DNA of 64,000 bases from Rhodonellum psychrophilum GCM71 = DSM 17998 (GCF_000381545.1 NZ_KB906680.1:124001-188000); one strand, 5' to 3'; positions 8,166 through 17,979 are shown, counted from the first letter of the stretch. Translations and numbers: made by a program. The notes: generated by a model from the sequence alone, not told the origin.

Positions 8166-9587
8166 ATGCATTCACCCGTAATTGAACAAAACAGGTTTTT
8201 GACTCAGGATTTTCTTCTCAAAACTGATTTTGCCAAATTGCTTTACCATGATTATGCGGCCAAACTGCCCATCATCGATTACCACTGCCATTTATCTCCC
8301 CATGACATTGCCACCAACCGAAAATTCAACTCCCTCACGGAGATCTGGCTGAACGGCGATCACTATAAGTGGAGAGCGATGAGGACTTTGGGTATTTCCG
8401 AACATTTCATTACCGGGAAGGCAAGCGACGAAGAAAAATTCCAAAAATGGGCGGAAGCAGTTCCCTATACACTGAGAAATCCACTGTATCATTGGACACA
8501 TTTAGAATTGCGGCGTTATTTTGGAATCGAGGAATTGTTGACTCCAAAAACCGCAACGAAAGTATATGGAGAGGCGACGGCACTTTTGCAGGATCCGGAA
8601 TTCCATACCCAAGGCTTGTTGAAAAGGATGCATGTGGAAACCGTTTGTTCTACTGATGATCCCACGGATTCTTTGGAATACCACATCCTGGCCAAGAAAA
8701 ACAAGGTCCCAACCAAACTCCTTCCCACATTCAGGCCAGACAAGTCTTATGCGGTAGAAAATCCAGGAAGCTATGTAGCGTATCTGAACCTTCTTTCCGA
8801 TACCAGTGGAGTGGAAATTTGCAGGTATTCGGATTTATTGCAGGCTCTGGAAAACAGGATTTCCTTCTTTCACGACATGGGAGGAAGACTTTCGGACCAT
8901 GGTTTGGAGCAACTATACTTCTTTGAGTTGGGAACCTTTGACGTGGAAACACTTTTCAGGAAACTTCAGGAAGGAAAAACCCTACAATCCAAAGAAGTAG
9001 ACTACTTCAAATTTCACACCTTGGTGGAGTTGAGCAAAATGTACCATGCCAAAGGCTGGACACAACAGTACCACTTGGGAGCCCTACGCAACACCAACGA
9101 CAGGATGTTGCGCACTTTGGGTCCGGATACGGGATTTGATTCCATTGGAGACTTCTCCCAGGCAAGGGCATTGGGAAGCTATCTGAATCTCTTGGACAGC
9201 AGTGACCAACTTGCCAAAACCATCCTTTACAACCTGAACCCATCCGACAATGAAGTGTTGGCAACCATGGTGGGGAATTTCAATGATGGCTCCATCAAGG
9301 GCAAAATCCAATTCGGTTCAGGCTGGTGGTTTTTGGATCAAAAAGATGGGATGGAAAAGCAACTTAACGCCCTATCCAATATGGGGATGCTGAGTTGCTT
9401 TGTGGGAATGCTGACGGATTCGAGGAGCTTCCTTTCTTTCCCGAGACATGAATATTTCCGCAGGATTCTCTGTAATCTAATCGCTCAAGATGTCGAAAAT
9501 GGAGAACTTCCCGCTGACGAAGCTTGGCTGGGCAAAATCATTTCCGACATCTCCTATTACAATGCGAAGGAATATTTTCGCTTTTAA
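8166..9587 (+). CDS. uxaC: Glucuronate/galacturonate isomerase (UxaC)
   Basis: UxaC converts D-galacturonate to D-tagaturonate and D-glucuronate to D-fructuronate. At 473 residues it matches the family. The amidohydrolase-fold metal motif HCH appears at residues 41-43 within IIDYHCHLSPHDIA, and DDPTDSLEYH, LRNTNDRMLRTLGPDTGFDS and GMLTDSRSFLSFPRHEYFRR are signature blocks. It starts 17 bases after the LacI stop and is followed 68 bases later by uxaB, suggesting one operon lacI-uxaC-uxaB. Confidence 0.96.
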   Translation: MHSPVIEQNRFLTQDFLLKTDFAKLLYHDYAAKLPIIDYHCHLSPHDIATNRKFNSLTEIWLNGDHYKWRAMRTLGISEHFITGKASDEEKFQKWAEAVPYTLRNPLYHWTHLELRRYFGIEELLTPKTATKVYGEATALLQDPEFHTQGLLKRMHVETVCSTDDPTDSLEYHILAKKNKVPTKLLPTFRPDKSYAVENPGSYVAYLNLLSDTSGVEICRYSDLLQALENRISFFHDMGGRLSDHGLEQLYFFELGTFDVETLFRKLQEGKTLQSKEVDYFKFHTLVELSKMYHAKGWTQQYHLGALRNTNDRMLRTLGPDTGFDSIGDFSQARALGSYLNLLDSSDQLAKTILYNLNPSDNEVLATMVGNFNDGSIKGKIQFGSGWWFLDQKDGMEKQLNALSNMGMLSCFVGMLTDSRSFLSFPRHEYFRRILCNLIAQDVENGELPADEAWLGKIISDISYYNAKEYFRF

Positions 9588-9655
9588 AATCCTGTCTTAA
9601 AACTTCTTATAGTGAAATCCACTTCCTTTCCCAATGTCATCCCCAATCCAAAACC

Positions 9656-11062
9656 ATGAAAAATCTAAATAGACAAAATATAGACACAGCCAAAAGGCCA
9701 GTCAAAATCCTTCAGTTTGGAGAAGGGAATTTCTTACGGGGATTTGTAGACTGGATGGTGGATGTGATGAATGAGAAGACCTCATTTGATGGAGATGTGG
9801 TCGTGGTGCAACCCATTGCCCAAGGTCTGGCTGAAATGCTAAAAGCGCAGGATGGATTGTATCATGTGCTGCTTCAGGGGATCCAAAACGGAAAGCCCAC
9901 TCAGGAAAGTCGATTGATTACCTGTATACAGGAAGCCATGAATCCATTTGAGGACTATGCTGCATATTTGGAATTGGGTGAGAATCCGGATTTGAGATTT
10001 GTCATTTCCAATACCACAGAGGCTGGGATCACCTTTGATCCAGAAGACAAGGAGCATCAATCGATTCCCCTCACTTTCCCTGGGAAATTGACAGCTTTGC
10101 TTTTCAAAAGATTTCAAACTTTCAATGGCGATCCAAAAAAAGGCTTGGTGCTGATTCCCTGTGAATTGATCGACAAGAATGGTGCAATCCTGAAGGAATG
10201 TATTTTGAAATATGCAAAACTTTGGCATTTGTCGGAGGCATTTTCCTCTTGGATCGAAGAAGCTAATTCCTTTTGCAATACCTTGGTGGATAGAATTGTC
10301 CCAGGATTCCCAAGGGAAACCATAGGAGAGATTCAGGAGGAATTGGGTTATGAGGACAATCTTGTCGTGATGGCGGAACCCTTTCATCTTTGGGTGATCG
10401 AAGGACCTGAAGGACTAGAAAAGGAATTCCCCGCTGCTCAGGCTGGACTCCAGGTGAAATTTGTAAAAGACCAAAATCCTTATCGCACCCGAAAAGTAAG
10501 AATCTTGAATGGTGCCCACACTGCTTTGGTGCCGGTTGCATTCCTGAAGGGTTTTAGGACGGTCAGGGAATCCGTAGAAGATCCGGAAATGGGTGAATTT
10601 ATCAAAGCAACCATTTTTGGGGAAATCATCCCAACCTTGGATTTGCCCAAGGAGGAATTGGAACAATTCGCCAATGATGTTTTGGACAGGTTTCGAAATC
10701 CATTTATCCGACATGAGTTGGTCTCGATTTCCCTCAACTCCATTTCAAAATTCAAGGTCAGGGTACTTCCCTCGATTTTGGAATACCATAGAATCAAAGG
10801 GATTTGGCCGGCACACCTTATCCAATCTTTTGCCGCCCTGATTGCTTTTTACAAAGGAGAAATCAATGGAGAACCAATTCCGCTCAAGGATGATGAACCT
10901 GTCATGGCTTTCTTTAAGGAGGTTTGGAAGGAGGAAAATCTGGAAACCGTCGTGGAGAAAACCTTGGGGAGGATAGATTTCTGGGGAATGGATCTGAGCC
11001 AATTAGAAGGTTTGAAAGATGCTGTATTGGGAAATCTGAAGGAAAGCACTGTAGAAAGTTGA
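9656..11062 (+). CDS. uxaB: Tagaturonate reductase (altronate oxidoreductase, UxaB)
   Basis: UxaB reduces tagaturonate to altronate with NADH. The ATG at 9656 gives MKNLNRQNIDTAKRPVKILQ followed by the mannitol-dehydrogenase-family dinucleotide motif FGEGNFLRGFVDWMVD. Frame extension upstream to 9524 overlaps uxaC in a shadow frame and is rejected. Family blocks FVISNTTEAGI, LIPCELIDKNG, KVRILNGAHTALVPVAFLKG and NPFIRHELVSISLNSISKFK are present. The 468-residue length fits UxaB. No UxaA altronate dehydratase is in the window. Confidence 0.95.
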   Translation: MKNLNRQNIDTAKRPVKILQFGEGNFLRGFVDWMVDVMNEKTSFDGDVVVVQPIAQGLAEMLKAQDGLYHVLLQGIQNGKPTQESRLITCIQEAMNPFEDYAAYLELGENPDLRFVISNTTEAGITFDPEDKEHQSIPLTFPGKLTALLFKRFQTFNGDPKKGLVLIPCELIDKNGAILKECILKYAKLWHLSEAFSSWIEEANSFCNTLVDRIVPGFPRETIGEIQEELGYEDNLVVMAEPFHLWVIEGPEGLEKEFPAAQAGLQVKFVKDQNPYRTRKVRILNGAHTALVPVAFLKGFRTVRESVEDPEMGEFIKATIFGEIIPTLDLPKEELEQFANDVLDRFRNPFIRHELVSISLNSISKFKVRVLPSILEYHRIKGIWPAHLIQSFAALIAFYKGEINGEPIPLKDDEPVMAFFKEVWKEENLETVVEKTLGRIDFWGMDLSQLEGLKDAVLGNLKESTVES

Positions 11063-11074
11063 CATAAAAAATCA

Positions 11075-11243
11075 AATCTGTTTTATGCATCCCGAACACA
11101 ATTGAATATCACAATTTACTGATATTCAATTTATTAAATACTATTTTTAAATTCACCCTATTGGTGCAGGTATTTATTCTCCCAATAGTCTGATTTTATT
11201 TCAGTTTCAATCCCATTTAGAAAACTATTGCATCTTTCGGGTT
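11075..11243 (-). repeat. Dispersed intergenic element, copy 2 (minus orientation)
   Basis: This 169-base copy lies between the convergent uxaB and OmpA-protein genes. It reads AAATCTGTTTTATGCAT at the left and ends TCGGGTTAAAC at the right. It has the internal inverted repeat CTATTGG (11159-11165) and CCAATAG (11184-11190), and the conserved TCTGATTTTATTTCAG arm. It begins 12 bases after the uxaB stop. Confidence 0.85.
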
Positions 11244-11260
11244 AAACCATCAATAAAATA

Positions 11261-11297
11261 AAAAAGGCAGTTCCAAATCATTGGAACTGCCTTTTTT
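11261..11297. terminator. Bidirectional rho-independent terminator between uxaB and OmpA gene
   Basis: A perfect 16-base-pair stem (11261-11276 with 11281-11296; GGCAGTTCCAA/TTGGAACTGCC plus A/T tracts) closes a four-base loop ATCA. A- and T-runs on the two sides let it serve both convergent genes. Confidence 0.92.
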
Positions 11298-11337
11298 CAT
11301 TATACAGCATAAGAATCCTTATTTCAGATTCAAACGC

Positions 11338-13356
11338 TTACTTTCTGGGTAGCACATCAATGATAACCGTACGATTATAAGCACGCTCCTCAGGAAACTT
11401 GTTTTGGAAAGGAGAAAGGTTTGCATCTTCGCCAAATGCTTTGACGTCAAACTTCACATCGTTTCTTCCAGCCTTCAAAAGACTTCTTTCAAGAATGCTT
11501 TTCACATCATTGGCACGAGCCTGAGACAATGCCAAGTTGTAGGCTTCTTCCCCTATCGCATCCGTATGACCATGAATCACGACAGTAGCACCTTGAGTGA
11601 TTTTTGGGGCAACCACATCCGTAAGATATTTCTCATAGGAGGCAATGGCTTTTGCATCATTGAATTCATAGATTATGCTGAATCTCATTCCTTCTTGACT
11701 GGTAGGAGGAGTCCATTTTACAATTTTGGAGGTGGTTTCTTTCCTGATGGTTTCTCCGCTTTCGGTTTGACCCACCATGGCAATCTTGTATTCACCTTCA
11801 GGCTTGTCACCCAAGATCAATTTACCAGGGAGACTTATTTTGTTCTCCGTGTAAGGCCCAAAATTTTGCACCCTTCCCTGATCATCCTTCACTTCAAGTC
11901 TCCAAGAAGTAAATGCTTCTTCGGCTCCTTCAACATCAAAAGATACATAACTCTCCTCTGGGGCTTCCGTGGATACAGGTCTCAATGGAACGTCCAATCC
12001 ACCTTTGAATTCCATCAACAAAGCAGGGAAACTGCTTTCGATAGATACTCTTCGGTCTCCTTCAAGCAATAGGTCGAGCTCACGCGTGCCTCCTTGCTTT
12101 TTGGATGGAAATTTTGGTTTATCCAAACCTTCGGTAGCGATCCTTGTTCCTGCAATTCCCCATGTGCCAACCAAATATTTTTTGATGGTTTCGGCCATTT
12201 TGGTTCCTTCTTGGGATCCTTTTTCTGAGGATCCTACCAGCTTGATGCTTGCAGAAGGATTTTTCACCATGCGATCCCCAAGGATGTTCAACACATTATA
12301 ATACACCATCATCTGTCGGTCAGATCGACCAGACAATACAGTCGGTGCAAACACTTCCAATTGGTCCGCTTTGAAATCCTTTACTTGCTCTTTTTCAAGA
12401 ATTACATAACGTTTGGGGATTTCGGTTGATCCAGCATTGAAGAATACATAATTCCGAAGTGGGAAGGTTTCAATGATTTGATTGCCCAAAGGAAGATTTT
12501 TGGGTGAATCGATCTTGAAGCCGACCTCTGGAGACACGTACGAGACAGGCGCAGCCACGACAGCCGGGATTTTACGCCCTTTGCCAAACTTCAGTGCAGC
12601 ACCTACCCTTACCGTGGTCAAAGTCCAAGTTTCTGAAGACCTTGGATTCTGCCCAAAATAAGGTTGGAACGAAACAAATGGAGACAGCACAGTTTGGACT
12701 TTGCTTGCTTGGGAGGAAAGCGGGATATCATATCCAGCACCGATCTGCATAGAGATCAGATTTTTGTTGGTATTGCTAAATTCACCATTGACCTCAGGCG
12801 TGGGCGCCTGATCCGGAAAGTCCGGATTGATTCCCAACTGATAGGTAAATGCATTGGTCCTGTTGAAGCCAAATCTCGGGCCCCCGTACAGATAAAAGTT
12901 CGACTTGAACGGTGCAAATCTGAGGCTCGGTTCTATGGTCAAGTAACTCAGGTCAGTTGACAAGTCAGCAGGACAGTTGCAAGCGGTTCTGATCTGGTCG
13001 AAGCTGCTTTTTCGCGAATCAAATCCGGCCTGAAGCATCATTCCCCATCTCGATTCCGGACGGTGATACTCCAATACGGGTCCAAGAAAAAGCCCAACAC
13101 CATTGCCATGGTTGAAGGCTGCGGGGATCATCAAACTTGAATTCAACCGCTGGGTAGTCCCTTGATTGAAATTGAAATTTGCTCCTGCTGCAGCCCCAAA
13201 CCACCAAGAGGGCCTGGAAAACTGGACTTCCTGGGCAACAAGTGGTGCTTGGATACCCATAAACATCAATCCCCCGAAAATGAGACTTTTATTGACCATG
13301 TGGTAAGGGGACCACGCAGCGCGCGATCCCTTTTTTATATTATTGGATGATTTCAT
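11338..13356 (-). CDS. Outer-membrane protein with C-terminal OmpA-like peptidoglycan-binding domain
   Basis: The ATG at 13354-13356 lies 10 bases after the upstream gene's stop, and an ATG at 13380 would overlap that gene. A signal peptide ends at about APLVAQE. A beta-barrel-like region (~residues 30-240) carries repeated aromatic strands (SWWFGAAAGANFNF; FYLYGGPRFGFNR). A middle region is followed by the OmpA-C domain over the last ~110 residues: VVIHGHTDAIGEEAYNLALS, ARANDVKSILE, FGEDANL and RAYNRTVIIDVLP. The domain should anchor the barrel to peptidoglycan. It is the second gene of an operon with the Ig/ice-binding lipoprotein, so a tether or export role for that protein is possible (inference). 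Confidence 0.88.
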   Translation of the reverse strand: MKSSNNIKKGSRAAWSPYHMVNKSLIFGGLMFMGIQAPLVAQEVQFSRPSWWFGAAAGANFNFNQGTTQRLNSSLMIPAAFNHGNGVGLFLGPVLEYHRPESRWGMMLQAGFDSRKSSFDQIRTACNCPADLSTDLSYLTIEPSLRFAPFKSNFYLYGGPRFGFNRTNAFTYQLGINPDFPDQAPTPEVNGEFSNTNKNLISMQIGAGYDIPLSSQASKVQTVLSPFVSFQPYFGQNPRSSETWTLTTVRVGAALKFGKGRKIPAVVAAPVSYVSPEVGFKIDSPKNLPLGNQIIETFPLRNYVFFNAGSTEIPKRYVILEKEQVKDFKADQLEVFAPTVLSGRSDRQMMVYYNVLNILGDRMVKNPSASIKLVGSSEKGSQEGTKMAETIKKYLVGTWGIAGTRIATEGLDKPKFPSKKQGGTRELDLLLEGDRRVSIESSFPALLMEFKGGLDVPLRPVSTEAPEESYVSFDVEGAEEAFTSWRLEVKDDQGRVQNFGPYTENKISLPGKLILGDKPEGEYKIAMVGQTESGETIRKETTSKIVKWTPPTSQEGMRFSIIYEFNDAKAIASYEKYLTDVVAPKITQGATVVIHGHTDAIGEEAYNLALSQARANDVKSILERSLLKAGRNDVKFDVKAFGEDANLSPFQNKFPEERAYNRTVIIDVLPRK

Positions 13357-13366
13357 TTTTCTAAGA

Positions 13367-16300
13367 TTAAGGTTTTTCAATGATGTTTGTATTGGTCATG
13401 ACCACTGCTCCATTGAGGACCAACATTCTTCCTGTAATTTTTGCACCTGAATTCATGGTGATGGAAGTGAAGGCCAAAACATTCCCTTTGAAATTGGTAT
13501 TGTCACCAATCGTCGCAGAGCTTCCCACTTGCCAGAAAATGTTTTTGGCTTGGGCGCCTCCGGTCAAAATGACGTTTCCACCCGATCCGCCAACAGTGGT
13601 GAAACCTGAAGCGATTTGGAAAATCCAAACTGCATTGGGATCACCCTGGGCATCAAGTGTCAAATCGCCTGCTTGAATCAAAAGCGTGGAATTGGATTTG
13701 TATATCCCTGGGGCAAGGGTTTTGCCACCTTGGTCTCCGGCCATCGTCGCAGGTGCTGGGGATGATGCTCCTTCAGCAAACAAATAAGCCTGTAACAAAT
13801 CCGATTTGGCCTGTATCAGCATGGCCGCAACACCAGCTGGCGAAGCATCGTCCGAAGCATATATGGCACCATTCACCACGATCGCAGGAGGAAATCCTGT
13901 TACCGAAGAACGAGCGCCTGGAGAAATCCCCACATCCAAGTTTCGGATTTCACTGAATCCTGCATTGTTGCTGATTCCCGTTGCTGCAAAAATCCCAAAT
14001 CTACCAGCGGTCTTAAGATCCACAAAATAGGCAGATGTCGGGTTTTCAATTCTGAAACTCCAAACATAATCATTGACCAAATTTGAACCTGCTACACTTT
14101 GTGCTCCAGTGGTGATGGTCGCTGTGTACACTTGATTTGCTGAAAGTAAGCTAGTTGGTGTAAATGAAGCGGTTGTTCCACTGTAGGAAACCATTCCAGC
14201 AACATTTGCACCATTCAATTGAAGCTTAAAGGTGTTTCCATTGATCGATGAAGCATCCATTGGAATACTAAATGTCGCTCTAACGACCTTATTACGCGCC
14301 ACATTAGTAGCATTGTTCATGGGGTCCGTCGATAGCACCGTTGGTACAATAGGCGCTACAGTGGTGAAAGTCCAAACATAATTGTTTGCCAGACCTGTAC
14401 CCGCTGAATTTTTGGCTTCAGTGGTGATCGTTCCAGTATAAACCAAATTGGGCAAAAGCGGAACGTTTGGCGTAAAGGATGCCGTTGTTCCATTGTAGGA
14501 AACATTTCCTGCTATTGCTGTTTGACCTTGTTTCAATGTGAATGTTGCTCCGGTAATCGTCGCTGGATTCATGGCTTCGCTGAAAGTGGCATTAACCACC
14601 TTGTTGAGCGCCACGTTGGTTGCATTGTTTGCCGGATCGGTAGAAACCACAGTCGGAGCCACATTGGCTGCTGTCGTAAAGGTCCAAACAAAATTGTTTG
14701 CCAAACCTGTACCCGCTGCATTCTTGGCTTCGGTTGTAATGGTTCCCGTGTAGACAAGACCACCAGAGAATGGATTGGTAGGTGTAAAGGAAGCTGTTGT
14801 TCCGCTATAGGTAACAGTTCCGGCAACCGCCGTTTGACCTTGTTTCACCGTGAAAGTTGCCCCTGTGATCGTCGCTGGATTCATGGCTTCGCTAAAAGTG
14901 GCTTTAACCACCTTGTTGAGCGCCACGTTGGTTGCATTGTTTGCCGGATCGGTAGAAACCACAGTCGGAGACACATTGGCCGAAGTGGTAAATGTTGAAA
15001 CAAAATTGCTTGCCAAAGGAGTGCCGTCCACATTTTTTGCACCAATGGTAATGGTGACCGTGTAGACTAGGTTCGATGCAAGTGGATTGTTTGGTGTAAA
15101 GGTCGCTGTTGTTCCATTGTAAGAAACTATTCCTGAAACCGCGTTTCCACCTTGTTTCACTGTAAAGGTTGTTCCGGTAATGGTAGCTGGATTCATTGCC
15201 TCGCTGAAAGTTGCCTTGATCAATTTATTGATTGGGACACCCGTGGCATTGTTGGCAGGATCAATGGAAACAACCATAGGAGCAATACTTGCCACTGTGG
15301 TGAAAGACCATACATAATTGCTGGCAATTGCAGTTCCTGCTCCATTTTTTGCTCCAGTGGTAATGGTACCTGTGTAAACCAAATTAGGAGAAAGCGGATT
15401 GGTCGGCGTAAAGGTCGCAGTGGTGCCCGCATAAGTGACCGTTCCAGCCACAGCCGTATTTCCTTGTTTCAATGTGAAGGTACTTCCCGTGATTGTAGCC
15501 GGATTCATGGCTTCATTGAAAACAGCCTTGATTGCCTTGTTCATGGCTACACCCGTGGCGTTATTGGCTGGGTCGGTTGAGTTCACCGTTGGCACGTTCA
15601 AAGCCGCAGTCGTGAATGACCAAACAAAATTATTTGCAAGGCCTGTTCCAGCTGCATTTTTAGCATCGGTGGTGATGGTACCAGTGTAAACCAAACTAGG
15701 AGAGAATGGATTGGTCGGCGTGAAAGTGGCCGTGGAACCACTATAAGTCACTGTTCCAGCAACATTTGTAGTGCCTTGTTTGATCGTGAATGTTGCGCCA
15801 GAGATTGTGGCTGGATTCATCGCTTCAGAGAAAGTGGCTTTCACTGCTTTGTTGAGTGCTACACTGGTCGCGTTATTTCCTGGGTCTGTAGAAGATACCG
15901 TTGGGGCAACAATTGCAGCAGTGGTGAAGGTCCAGACAAAATTGTTGGCCATGGCTGTTCCTGCAGTGTTTTTGGCTCCAGTGGTAATGGTACCCGTATA
16001 CACCAAATTGGAAGAAAGTGGATTGGTCGGCGTAAAAGTTGCCGTCGTTCCACTGTAAGTCACTGTTCCGGGAACATTTGTGGTGCCTTGCTTGACCGTG
16101 AAAGTCGACCCAGAGATAGTGGCTGGATTCATCGCTTCAGAGAAAGTGGTTTTGATCACTTTGTTGATGGCCACACCGGTCGCATTGTTGGCTGGATCCG
16201 TGGAAGCAACTTTTGGGATTGCAAAATTTCCGGTGGTAAATGTCGATGCAAAATCATTTGCCATTGGAATGCCCGCAGGATTCTTTACCAATTTGGAGAT

Positions 16301-17278
16301 TGTCACCGAATAGGTTGTATTCGACAACAGGCTGATGATCGGCGTGAAAACCGCACTGGAATCCGAATAAGTGACAGTTCCGGCAACTGCTACCGAACCA
16401 ATTTTAACTGTAAAGGCAGAAGCATTGATCGTTGCCGCATTCATCAGTTCACTGAAAGTGACTTTGATGGCTTTGTTGGCAGGTACACTGATGGCCAAGT
16501 CTTTCGGGTCAATGGCGATAACGGTTGGAGCCGTTCCAGTATTGAAAGTCCAATTGTAAGTTGTTGCCATTGGGATTCCATCTTTGTTTTTAACTTCGGT
16601 GGAGATGGTTCCTTTGTAAGTAGTACCTGGCAAAAGATCATTGGCAGGTTTGAAGCTGGCCGTATTGCCCGCATAGCTGATTGCACCTGAAACTGGGGTG
16701 GTCCCTGCCATCAAGGTAAATGAAGCTGCTGAAATGGACAATGAATCCATTTTCATGCTGAATGTGGCGGTGATTGTTTTATCAAGTGCAACTCCCGTTG
16801 CCAAATTAGCTGGGTCGGTAGCAATCACAGTCGGCGATACACCCGTGGTGAAAGTCCAAACATAGGCGGTTTGCAAAGCATTCCCCATCACATCTTTGAC
16901 GATGGGTTCTACCCTACCTGTGTAAGTCGTGTTTGGTGAAAGATTTGCGGAAGGTTTAAAATTCATGCTATTGGTCTCCGCTTGGAAAGTCAATTCACCT
17001 GAAATTTCTTCGGCGATTCCACCCGAAGTATTGATCACTCTCAAACTAAATGCGCCAGGAACAATACTTGCCGGATCCATGGCCTCATTGAAGGTAACAG
17101 TGATCGTTTTGGTCAATTGGACTCCGATGGCATCGGTAACAGGATTTGTGGATTCAACCTCCGGGCAAATCCCCAAAACCTCATCAAATTCATCCTTACA
17201 GCTACCAAACAAGGCGCCTAAGGATACAGCTGCCAATGCGGTCAGCCATATTCGGTTTTTGGTACTTTCTTTTTTCAT
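13367..17278 (-). CDS. Ten-Ig-repeat lipoprotein with C-terminal ice-binding (DUF3494) domain
   Basis: The 1,303-residue protein begins with a lipoprotein signal (LGALFGSC, Cys27) followed by KDEFDE. Acidic and Lys residues right after the Cys match the Bacteroidota surface-export signal. Residues ~36-1078 are ten Big_5/SbsA-type Ig-like domains of about 104 residues, each with a DPANNATGVALNK start, a TFSEAMNPATI block, a TFTP step and a final VWTFTT. Residues ~1082-1303 are a DUF3494 ice-binding domain: AGRFGIFAATGISNNAG, DLTLDAQGDPNAVWIFQIAS, NIFWQVGSSATIG, and the end GAKITGRMLVLNGAVVMTNT. Domain order suggests a surface stalk displaying an ice-binding head. The OmpA-type gene follows. 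Confidence 0.92.
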   Translation of the reverse strand: MKKESTKNRIWLTALAAVSLGALFGSCKDEFDEVLGICPEVESTNPVTDAIGVQLTKTITVTFNEAMDPASIVPGAFSLRVINTSGGIAEEISGELTFQAETNSMNFKPSANLSPNTTYTGRVEPIVKDVMGNALQTAYVWTFTTGVSPTVIATDPANLATGVALDKTITATFSMKMDSLSISAASFTLMAGTTPVSGAISYAGNTASFKPANDLLPGTTYKGTISTEVKNKDGIPMATTYNWTFNTGTAPTVIAIDPKDLAISVPANKAIKVTFSELMNAATINASAFTVKIGSVAVAGTVTYSDSSAVFTPIISLLSNTTYSVTISKLVKNPAGIPMANDFASTFTTGNFAIPKVASTDPANNATGVAINKVIKTTFSEAMNPATISGSTFTVKQGTTNVPGTVTYSGTTATFTPTNPLSSNLVYTGTITTGAKNTAGTAMANNFVWTFTTAAIVAPTVSSTDPGNNATSVALNKAVKATFSEAMNPATISGATFTIKQGTTNVAGTVTYSGSTATFTPTNPFSPSLVYTGTITTDAKNAAGTGLANNFVWSFTTAALNVPTVNSTDPANNATGVAMNKAIKAVFNEAMNPATITGSTFTLKQGNTAVAGTVTYAGTTATFTPTNPLSPNLVYTGTITTGAKNGAGTAIASNYVWSFTTVASIAPMVVSIDPANNATGVPINKLIKATFSEAMNPATITGTTFTVKQGGNAVSGIVSYNGTTATFTPNNPLASNLVYTVTITIGAKNVDGTPLASNFVSTFTTSANVSPTVVSTDPANNATNVALNKVVKATFSEAMNPATITGATFTVKQGQTAVAGTVTYSGTTASFTPTNPFSGGLVYTGTITTEAKNAAGTGLANNFVWTFTTAANVAPTVVSTDPANNATNVALNKVVNATFSEAMNPATITGATFTLKQGQTAIAGNVSYNGTTASFTPNVPLLPNLVYTGTITTEAKNSAGTGLANNYVWTFTTVAPIVPTVLSTDPMNNATNVARNKVVRATFSIPMDASSINGNTFKLQLNGANVAGMVSYSGTTASFTPTSLLSANQVYTATITTGAQSVAGSNLVNDYVWSFRIENPTSAYFVDLKTAGRFGIFAATGISNNAGFSEIRNLDVGISPGARSSVTGFPPAIVVNGAIYASDDASPAGVAAMLIQAKSDLLQAYLFAEGASSPAPATMAGDQGGKTLAPGIYKSNSTLLIQAGDLTLDAQGDPNAVWIFQIASGFTTVGGSGGNVILTGGAQAKNIFWQVGSSATIGDNTNFKGNVLAFTSITMNSGAKITGRMLVLNGAVVMTNTNIIEKP
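14045..17173 (-). repeat. Ten tandem Ig-domain repeats, ~312-base period, inside the ice-binding lipoprotein gene
   Basis: Each unit encodes one Ig-like domain. Units 5-9 are strikingly alike at DNA level: the block near 14551-14670 recurs near 14863-14980, exactly 312 bases away, with only a few differences. The outer units (1-3 and 10) are more diverged. This pattern points to recent duplication within the array. Confidence 0.9.
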
Positions 17279-17815
17279 AATATTTGTGATTCAAATTAAA
17301 CTGGGTGATTTCTTGATTTTTTGTCCGTGGAATACGCGCTGAAGTGGAACCAATCAAAATGATAACAAATCACACAAATACGGCAAAACGGATTTTGTGA
17401 ATCCATAACTGCAACTCGTAGCGAAATTTGTCTGGGTGATTGAAAATGGCCTATTTCCAGCGTATTGTGACATAAAGGTGAGCAGGTTTTCAAAGGAAAA
17501 AATTACACTAAAACAAAATAATCTTCCATAAATCACAGATTTACAAAATATTATTTAAGATGGATTAAAAATTCACAAAATATTGATTGTCAAAGATTTA
17601 ACCTTTTTTATAAACTTTTTTATAAAAAATTGACTGCCGAAATTAATCCATATAAGGAAGCAACCCAACCCAATGAAAATTCAACGTTCAAAACTTCACC
17701 AGCTACAACAATATCCATTCCTCCAAAAATTAAATTGTAAAAAGAAGTCTTTGGGTATGACCAACGAAATGCAGGAATGAAAACCTGATTGTCAATACCA
17801 CACCAAAGAATTTCA
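17279..17815. other. AT-rich upstream region of the ice-binding gene, no gene seen
   Basis: The 909 bases between the ice-binding gene and the hydrolase gene hold no credible coding frame. Short open frames here lack family features and are AT-driven. The stretch 17500-17640 is very AT-rich and probably carries the minus-strand promoter. The remainder contains repeat copy 3 (17816) and another AT-rich stretch (17980-18120). Confidence 0.5.
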
Positions 17816-17979
17816 AACCCGTTTTATGCATTGCCAATTCAAGCCAAAAAATGCTTCATAATCAATTGGTTGTAAACTATTTTTCATTTCACCATATCAG
17901 CAATAGACCATATTGCCCTAATACGTTGATTTTTTAAGAGTTACTGCCTCTCCTAGAAATCTAATCCATATTTCGGATT
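17816..17979 (-). repeat. Dispersed intergenic element, copy 3 (minus orientation)
   Basis: This 164-base copy begins AACCCGTTTTATGCAT and ends ATATTTCGGATT. It keeps the GTAAACTATTTTTCATTTCACC middle in part and a diverged version of the internal hairpin. It is the only copy lying between two divergently transcribed genes. Confidence 0.82.

Noticed and set aside
14522-16690. Long plus-strand frames opposite the Ig-repeat gene
   Set aside because: They mirror the repeats of the real gene on the other strand and show Gly/Ser/Cys-rich artefact translations.
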